Assembly (NCBI GenBank): GCA_018894105.1
Contig: CM032128.1
Span: 16,845,001 to 16,909,000 of the forward strand
Reading direction: 5' to 3'
Length of the DNA: 64,000 nt
Source: Jacaranda mimosifolia
Taxonomy: Eukaryota; Streptophyta; Magnoliopsida; Lamiales; Bignoniaceae
Shown here: one piece after another, positions 57,048 through 64,000 of the stretch
Layout: every line of letters begins with the position of its first letter
Position numbering within the stretch: the stretch's first letter is position 1
Program-made: the position numbers and the translations under genes
Notes under the pieces: model-generated
Databases searched by the model: none
The model's input: the letters and a program-made list of their open reading frames with translations, nothing else
Told to the model about the DNA's origin: nothing

Positions 57048-57657
57048 TTAATCTGCACAAACCTTCCCTGTAGAAGAAGAGGATGAATAAACTAAATTCC
57101 TCCACAGATATCTGCCGCTTGCCATATCCACAAAAGTCCAGAACCCCTTCCCTACTGCCGTGCAAACCTAATATCACATTATGGAATCGATTTATTTCAT
57201 TTTTTCAGCGAAGATTTACAAGGAAGAAAATAATTAAATAAAAATTCACTGAAATTTTTTATTTATATGGCATTTTCATTTTACATAAGTAACTTAACCT
57301 TACCAACTCTTTAGCGCAGTTTATAAAAAAATTATGGGGAAAAATTAAAACAAACTTACAGATTAGCAAGTACATCTTCAATTGCATACATATAATACAT
57401 CATTCATTTCATTCTAGCTTTTCGAAACAATCTATTCAACTTTACCGATTTCTTGACTGAAACATTGAAATTCGAAAAAAGAAAAAAGAGGGAATTGAGA
57501 AGAAAACCTTGGAACAAAGGGGAACCCCATTGGTGGATTCAGTTTCTTCTCTGGCGTCGTCGTTTTGGGGTACCGACGAGGACTTGATGTTTCTGAGAAC
57601 GAAGAATCCGGCGAGGGTGGCCGAGAGGAAGATCAGAATTAATCTCAGCGGACACAT
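57048..57657 (-). CDS. conserved plant small protein, two exons, 89 residues
   Basis: Exon 1 (57657-57508, 50 codons) begins MCPLRLILIFLSATLAGFFV, a hydrophobic N-terminal segment that looks like a membrane anchor or signal, followed by a charged linker (NDDAREETE). A GT donor at 57507-57506 and an AG acceptor at 57169-57168 join it in phase 0 to exon 2 (57167-57048), which carries GKGFWTFVDMASGRYLWR and ends VCAD, stop. The reading frame is uninterrupted, and both splice sites are canonical. The FWTxVDMASGRYLWR block is, from memory, the hallmark of a short plant family annotated vaguely as methyltransferase-related. No methyltransferase motif is present, and the biochemical role is unknown to me. 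This is the only apparently intact host gene in the window. Confidence 0.8.
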
Positions 57658-57760
57658 TTTGGAACTCTGTCTCCCTCTCTTGGTTTTAGAGAGAGAAAAT
57701 TTCTGAGTTGAATAATTGGGTGAAGAAAAGAATATAATGGTGTTTACTGTTTATTATTAG
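57658..57760 (-). promoter_or_regulatory. core promoter and 5' UTR of the small-protein gene
   Basis: On the minus strand an ATTATATT TATA-like box (57731-57738) lies about 75 bases before the ATG. It is followed by a TTTCTCTCTCT pyrimidine patch of the kind common around plant transcription starts. The spacing suggests a short leader. Confidence 0.5.
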
Positions 57761-59700
57761 TGGTGGTGGTTGAGTACTTGGGTTGTGCTAATGGTGATAG
57801 CCTAATTTCCATAATCCCTTTTTACAATTATTATTTTCATGTTCTCATTAACTTACAATTACAAACAGTTGGCCATTTTCCATGTCCATTCAACTGAAAA
57901 ATTTATTGGGAGCGATTTAACAAGATATTTGGTTAAGCTCATGCTTGCTGGCTACTTAAAATATTTTATTTTTATTTAAAAATTTATTAATATTATTTAA
58001 TAAATTATTTTTTATAAAAAAGTTGTAAGATTTTAAAATAAGATATTAAAACTTTATAAATTCTTCTAAAAGAAAATAAAAAAACTTCTAATTCATTTTA
58101 AAAATTTTGACAAGCTCTTTTTATTTAAATATATTAATCACAAAATTATCATTGTTAATATTTTATTAGCTTCAAAGTCATGTTCAACTCGAACAATTAA
58201 GGCATTTTATTTTTAAAATAAAGTTTAATATTTTATAAGTTTCAAAAAATCACGTGAAATATATGAACTTGTAAATCTTTTAAATAAATTTAGCTAAACA
58301 TCTTTTAAATAATTCATATAATTGTTGAGTGGTTTTATTCCAAAAAAAAAAGGAAGAAGAATGATGTAAGGGGAGTGGAGTTTAAATAATTTAGTATAAT
58401 TATTTCTTTTATAATTAATAACTCATTGTAATGTTTTTCTTATAGAAATTGATTTTAAAAAATCAAAATAATGATTACTCAAAAGTCAAAACCTTCAACT
58501 TTTAGCTTTTACAAAATACCAACAATCACAAAATCTTAATTTAAATAATCAGACTCTTCTGTATATTAAAATTAATTTTATTTTGTCAATATTTTTGAAT
58601 ATCACCATAAAATCGATGTCATTTTAGAAATTTCAACTGTTTAGACCAAACTTACACTAAAACAATCAAAAAGGATCAAGCTCAAATTTTTTAACAAATT
58701 ACAAATTCATAATGAGTGTTGGTTTTATTGTGTAAAATGCAGAATCATAGATACATGTATAGATGTGTGCGTGTATCTTATAATCCACCAATTACTAATT
58801 ATTGTTTTCCTATATTCTCACCATTTTAATTAAGAAGAGCCACGGAAATGTGCAAACTCTTGTAATTGCTAATGATAATAAAGTGCCTGCTCTGTTTTCG
58901 GACACTTTTCTTAAAATATTTTGTTTAAATTTTCATATCTATACAGAATAATCATCATCCATTACTATATCCACACTACCACATACAAAAAAATGATTGT
59001 ACATGTTTTCATTTCTCTGTAGTTTATTTTATTACCTAGACTATTTTTTTTCCAACTCTTTTTGCAGCTACAATTGCTTTTACTTAAACTATTTTTCCCT
59101 TTATCTTCACAATTATTTTTTTCAAAAAACTACATCAATGAAATTCATTACTGATGTTAATTGATTATTTTTTATTTATAATAGCAATTATTTTCAAACT
59201 ATTTGAGTTTTGACGTTTCATTATCACTTTTCACTTTTATTGTATGCACAAGCATCGAATGTACACCAGTCGCTAGTATAAACAAACAAATTAAATATCT
59301 TTTTTTTAGTTATTGTATTTTTGGTTGTGTCAGATATATATATATATATATATTATAGTTGAGATAATATTTTTATCATTTCAGATAGCACACTTTCATA
59401 TTTTGGTTTTTTAGTACTTTTTTCTCGCAATAAGATTAGAAAATGATCTTATTGTCTTACCATTGAGTCCAAAATATCAATATTGAATTTATTAAATTGG
59501 GTAGAGGACAATTGCATCAGTCATAGAAAGTCATAGTGTGGGTTCGTGAACCACAGTCAAAAAATTGTGCATCAAACTGGTATATTTATATATATATGGG
59601 GGTGGTTGTATACAACGCATTAAATTTATTTTCTTCTCATTTACAACTAAATTCAATAAACTTAAGTGATGATGAGGAAAGAATTTTTAAAAGACTTAAA
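57761..59700. other. AT-rich intergenic DNA
   Basis: No gene or recognisable element is seen. It contains a (TA)n run at about 59333-59352 and several A/T homopolymers. It separates the host gene from the gypsy element to the right and may include the distal promoter of the former. Confidence 0.5.
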
Positions 59701-60061
59701 TACTCTTACTCTTAATTAATTCTTTTCAAATACTTAAGAATTTGTGTCTTTTTTATACGGGTCAATTTGACCCTCAATTTTGATATTTCATTCTTGCCAC
59801 GTGTAAATTGGGGATGATGGCCACCTCAACCAAATAGCATCTAGCCAATTCAATCGTCACTATAAATACTCCCTCATTTAATGCTTTTAGCATCATCTGA
59901 GGAGGTTTACTTCCAACGTTCACTTCTTATATCCCTACCTATCGAACTCTAGAACTCACTATCTTTTTTCTATTGGCTGCCCCGAAAACACTCAACTGAG
60001 CTCCCATCACTAGTCGATCTCTCGATCAGCGACAAATATACTGGCGTCATTTCTTGCAACA
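59700..60061 (+). repeat. Tat-lineage gypsy element I, 3' part of the 5' LTR
   Basis: The end is placed at TTGCAACA because a Tat-type primer site follows. A promoter-like region lies inside it: CACGTG at 59798-59803 and TATAAATA at 59861-59868. The true LTR start was not found, because its partner LTR is outside the window. Confidence 0.5.
59861..59868 (+). promoter_or_regulatory. TATA box of gypsy LTR I
   Basis: TATAAATA in CACTATAAATACTCC, about 200 bp before the LTR end. A CACGTG G-box lies about 60 bp upstream. Confidence 0.55.
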
Positions 60062-60065
60062 TTAG

Positions 60066-60083
60066 TAGACGCCGCTTGTGGGA
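60066..60083 (+). other. primer-binding site of gypsy element I (degenerate Tat type)
   Basis: TAGACGCCGCTTGTGGGAA resembles TGGCGCCGTCTGTGGGAA, the primer site seen in Tat-lineage elements, with a few differences. Confidence 0.5.
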
Positions 60084-60119
60084 AACCGGTTTGAGTGTTT
60101 TGAACTTTGAATTGGGCTG

Positions 60120-61740
60120 AGCTCATGACGGCGACACCAAGCAAGAACGTGGAGATGCCAAAAATTTAGACTAGTTCACCCTCATTGCAGCAAACACCTC
60201 TTCTTCCTTGACCTGAACCTGTGATAGGAATCACTCAGTCGAAGTTATAGACTTTGATACAGGCAATAACAAATAAAGTCATCGATGGTAGACCAGCTAG
60301 TGCAGCATTGGCACCGTAGCCCCATTTCCCAAGACAATTATTTTGAGAGAAACCTTTGGAATGGGTAAGGGGATGGATGTGGTTAGAAGCAAAGAGAATT
60401 CGGGAGAGGAGAAAAGTTATCAAAGGCGAGAACAAAAGGAGGCAACAAGCATGCAAAAGAACAAAGGAGTAAGGTCATTCGAGCGACACTCTAAAGGGCA
60501 AGCACGTACAGAAGTGCAAGAAATTAGCGACCAAATGGAGCAATTGAGTAGAAAACTGGAAGAAATTAAAAAAAGAAAATAGTAGGGATCCACTCTGCAA
60601 AAGAGAGGCTCTCCTTTTGATACTGAGATCTCAATGGAGACAGTGCCTATGGGATTTAAGATACCCGGCCTTCTGAGGTATGAAGGAAATTCTGATCCTC
60701 TAGAGCACCTGACGGTGTTTGAGCGTGTGATGCAATTGTATGGACTGTCTGCTACGATTAACTGTAGGGTATTCATCACCATCCTATATAGTCAAGCGCA
60801 AGAATGGTTTACTACCTTACCAGTAGGGACTATATTAACATACGACCAGTTATGCTAGAAATTCTTATATCACTTTGCCAGCAAAAGGAAGTCCAAAAGA
60901 CCAGCTACGTATCTGTTCAACATAAAATAGAAAAAGGATGAGACACTTCAAGCTTTCATGAGTTGTTTTAATAATGAAGTATTGGAGGTATCAGACCTCA
61001 ATATAGAAATGATGGTCTGTATATTTATTCATGGCCTTAAAAAAGGTCTACTGGCATAAGCATTAGCAAGAGAACCGTCTCCCAATGTAAAGACTCTTAT
61101 GGAAGTGGTAGAGAAACATGTCCACGAAGAAGAAATGAATGTGATGAAAGATGAGGAATGGTCGAAGAATGTAATGGGAGTACAATCACAATGGAAGGAG
61201 AAGATGGGCAAATCTCGGTCTGAAAAAAACCATTAGAGGTCCTCGCCTCAACTAAAATTCGGCCATTACATGGCCCTATGACCTACTAGGGCAGAAGTTA
61301 TGTTTGCTATCGCCTCATCAGATGTGTTAAGATGGCCAGCAAAATAGCACGACACACCTAACAAGAGAAATTCAAAATAATACTATGTGTTTCATCGCGA
61401 TAAAGGACATGACACGGAAGACTGCCATCATTTGAGGGATGAGATCGAAAGGTTGATCAAACAATGGTGTTTAAAAGAATTTATGATGCATTCCTATAGA
61501 AACACATAAGAAAAATTGAGGGCTAGAAGGCATCACAAAGGTTGTTTAAGGAGTAGATCTTGGAGCCCTCACATAAGATATAGGAGACATCAAGACATAG
61601 AGAAAAATCATGATCCATGTGATGATGACAATCTTCCTAAAAAGGATGTCATAAATATGATAGCTGGAGGACCCACCTGTGGAGACTTTTGAAATGCTCA
61701 GAAGAAGTAAACTCTGGTAGATCAAAGAAACCTACATATT
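60120..61740 (+). pseudogene. Tat-lineage gypsy element I, gag
   Basis: After a leader and a basic/coiled stretch (60343-60582), the main frame reads SPFDTEISMETVPMGFKIPG, LLRYEGNSDPLEHLTVFERV, QAQEWFTTLPVGTILTYDQL, a stop at 60856, FLYHFASKRKSK, DETLQAFMSCFNNEVLEV and MMVCIFIHGLKKGLL. It ends with FHRDKGHDTEDCHHLRDEIE, the single zinc-knuckle-like motif of this lineage. The order and spacing match Tat gag, which would form the particle. About six stop codons interrupt an otherwise continuous frame, so the copy is younger than the fragment at 17787. Confidence 0.8.
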
Positions 61741-62214
61741 TTTTTCCTGGAAAAAGACGTAGAACTCATAACTTTCAATCACACTAACTTGAAAGGAGTG
61801 ATACAACCCCATGATGATCCAATGATAATAACATTGGACATAGAAAATTTTTTAGTGCAAAAAGTGTTGGTGGATAGCTGTAGTTCGGTGGATATAATAT
61901 TACTTAGTATGCTGAAAAAGATGGATTTAGATATCACGACCATACGACTAATCAGCACCATATTGGTAGGTTTTGGTGGGTCAGAAGTCGTGCCACTGGG
62001 GATAGTCGACCTTCCTACCTCTTTGGGGATAGAGCCCAAGATGAGGACAATCATGCTGAAGTATGTAGTGGTTGATTGCCCGTTCGCTTACAATGTGGTA
62101 CAACTAAGCCTTAATAAATTTTGGGTTGTCATATCAACTTACCACCTGAAAATGAAATTTCCAACTAAGTAAGAAATAGGGGAAGTGCTGTGCGATCAGA
62201 AAACAGCGTATGTA
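61741..62214 (+). pseudogene. gypsy element I, aspartic protease
   Basis: The same reading frame as gag continues with FLEKDVELITFNHTNLKGVI and PMIITLDIENFLVQKVLVD. The active-site region is VLVDSCSSVDIILL near 61862-61905, where Tat-lineage proteases have D(G/S)GSS, so Gly is Cys here. VGFGGSEVVPLGIVDLPTSL and a C-terminal AYNVV block follow. The protease would cut the gag-pol polyprotein. The frame ends at a stop after 62172. Confidence 0.8.
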
Positions 62215-63330
62215 TGCTAGAATGTGTCTTTAACCAAGCCCAGGCAAAAGAAGGGTAAAGTTATAAGAAAGGAAGTAGGTGGACACTTAGAGTTACCCAT
62301 AAGTGTTGAGCAGGAAGACAATAAAAAAAGAAGAGTGGAGCCTTCCAATCACAAACAGATAGAGTTGCAACCCAATAATCCAAGGAAAATCACAATAATA
62401 GGTACTCAAATAAGTCCACATTCAGAGATGATAATAGTTGAATTCCTCAGGGAAAATGTAGATATGTTCACGTAGGGGCCTAGGAATTTCAAAGGGATGG
62501 ATCCAAAGGTAATGGTTCACAGATTGAATGACCCGAATGCTCGACCTATTCGATAGAAGAAGTGTAATTTTAGAACCGAGAGAAATAGGGTCATTAAGGA
62601 ATAGGTCAGAAAATTTTTAGAAGCAGGCTTCATAGTGGAGGCCTAGTTCACTAAATGGTTGTCTAATGTCATAGTGGTCCCTAAAATAGGAGGAATATGG
62701 AGAATATGTACGGACTACATTGAGCTCAGTAAAGCCTATCCTAAAGACACATACCCTCTACCCAGGATAGATGTATTGGTGGATTTCACAGCTGGATGTG
62801 CCCTTTTTTGAGCATGATAGATTCATATCAAGGTTACCATCAAATATACATAGCTCCCGAAGTTACAAACAAAACAACCTTTGTGGTTGAGAACAAGGTA
62901 TACTACTATTGGGTTATGCCTCTTGGTTTGAAAAATGCTGGAGTAACTTATTAGAGGTTGGTCAATAAAATGTTTCAAAACCAGATAGGTCGAACCATGG
63001 CGGTTTATTTAGATGATATGTTGGTCAAAGAAGGGCTTCAGTATCATGCGCTAGCATGGCTTAAAATTAAATCCTACAAATACACTTTTGCAGTCAGAGG
63101 TGAAAAGTTCTTAGGAGACATGGTCACCGAGTGATGAATAGAAGCTGATCCAAAAAAGATTGAGGCCATTTTGGGAATGCCATCACCAACGAATGCAAAA
63201 GAAGTCTAATAATTAACAAGTTGAATAGTGGCATTAGGGAGGTTCATAACATGTTTGGCTGAAAAGAGTTTGCCATTCTTTAAGACGCTAACAAACCTCA
63301 AGGATTTTGTAAGGATAGAATAATGTGAAC
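62215..63330 (+). pseudogene. gypsy element I, reverse transcriptase
   Basis: A linker (62224-62475, PHSEMIIVEFLRENVDMFT) leads to KVMVHRLNDPNARPIR, KFLEAGFIVEA, NVIVVPKIGGIWRICTDYIE and SKAYPKDTYPLPRID. After a frameshift near 62805 come MIDSYQGYHQIYIAPE (palm Asp present), WVMPLGLKNAG and VYLDDMLVK at about 63002-63028, an intact YxDD box. Stops (for example at 62473, 62554 and 62954) and at least two frameshifts inactivate it. This is the best-preserved RT catalytic core in the window. Confidence 0.85.
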
Positions 63331-64000
63331 AAGCATTTTAAGACTTGAATATGTACCTTAGTTCTCCACCTTTATTGGAGAAAGCATGCCATGGGAGAAA
63401 CTTTGTATTTAAACATGTCCATGGCGGAAGAGGTCGTTAGTTTGGTGATAGCTAAGGCAATACGGAAACATCATAACCTGTATATTGCATTAGCAAAGTG
63501 TTGCAGAGAATAGAGAAGAGATACAACGAGATTGAAAGATTTGTCTTAATGCTAGTCAAGACCACAAGAAAATTAAGACCCTATTTTCAAGCTTATTATA
63601 GAGTGGTCTTGACTAACCAACCTCTAAGTGAGATACGAAAAAAGCTTGACCTATCGAAAGGTTGGTAAAATGGGCAATGGAGCTAAGTGAATTTTCTATC
63701 GAGTTTCACAGCAGAATGACGATAAAGGTGCAGGTGCTGGCTAACTTCTTGACAGAAATAGGAGAAGAAAAGATAGAATGACCTTTGGAGGTAAATTCCT
63801 TTATGCCCAACCAATGGTTGGTGCGTGTGGATAGGTCGTCGATGGCTCGAAGAGGTGGTGCCGAGATCTGGTTCTGAAGTCTGCTAGGAGATGAGTTAGA
63901 TTTTGCCCTGAAGTTTCAATTCCAAGTAACCAATAATGATGCTGAATATGAGGCTATGATAGTTGCACTCAAAATAGCATTAAAGTTGCAGGTCAAAGAT
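63331..64000 (+). pseudogene. gypsy element I, RNase H and additional RNase H, cut by the window end
   Basis: First RNase H traces: LYLNMSMAEEVVSLVI near 63400, LTNQPL-type block near 63615, KWAMELSEFSIEF-like near 63670 and QVLANFLTEI near 63735. Then WVRVDRSSMARRGGAEIWF near 63822 and FQVTNNDAEYEAMIVALKIA near 63925 mark the second, archaeal-like RNase H that defines the Tat lineage. It ends at the window edge, and integrase should follow outside. Confidence 0.75.

Noticed and set aside
59328..59360. TGTCAGATATAT considered as the start of gypsy LTR I
   Set aside because: It is followed by a simple (TA)n run, and no second LTR is available for comparison, so the boundary is left open.

Overview
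This window is nuclear DNA of a flowering plant. It is AT-rich, has intron-containing gene fragments with GT/AG borders, and holds several LTR retrotransposons whose primer-binding sites match the 3' end of plant initiator tRNA-Met. PIF/Harbinger, hAT and CACTA DNA transposons are also present. Nothing in it is bacterial or organellar as far as I can see. The species cannot be named from the sequence alone. Roughly 80% of the window is decayed mobile DNA, and every mobile-element reading frame I examined carries stops, frameshifts or catalytic-residue losses.

Layout. 1-8738: relics of DNA transposons. On the plus strand are a GRF-type zinc-finger fragment and a Myb/SANT-like fragment. On the minus strand a PIF/Harbinger transposase with its Myb/SANT-like partner leads to a recognisable right terminus at 8719-8735. 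8739-17786: two rearranged Ty1/copia elements (A and B) separated by a pair of LTR pieces in inverted orientation. 17787-20290: a 5'-truncated Ty3/gypsy Tat-lineage pol. 21370-28876: copia elements C and D, which share one LTR. 28877-36658: a chromovirus-type gypsy element (H) with a truncated 5' LTR. 36659-37141: a CACTA terminus. 37142-47520: copia element E, the most complete one, with a 1.67-kb hAT element inside its 3' LTR. 47521-49064: another copia LTR piece (F). 49065-53076: a minus-strand gypsy element (G) with one long LTR and a gag/protease stub. 53077-57047: tandem repeats, two MITEs and a possible last exon of an unknown gene. 57048-57657: one ordinary host gene, a two-exon 89-residue small protein on the minus strand. 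57800-59700: AT-rich intergenic DNA. 59700-64000: the LTR end, gag, protease, reverse transcriptase and both RNase H domains of a second Tat-lineage gypsy element, cut by the window end.

The copia elements A-F belong to one family. The LTR is about 2.2 kb (begins TGTTGGAATAG, ends CTTCA), followed by the primer-binding site, a 1.9-kb untranslated leader, gag with a zinc knuckle, protease, integrase, reverse transcriptase/RNase H, a purine tract and the 3' LTR. Having four to six copies side by side allows comparison inside the window. Two patterns stand out. First, the U3 part of the LTR carries a string of perfect short hairpins with a common GGAG/AGAG/GAG loop, and the arms show compensatory changes between copies. 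Second, the leader carries a motif of about 17 nt at four fixed places. It is nearly the same at all four places within one element but different from element to element. I regard these as the best candidates for undescribed biology here.
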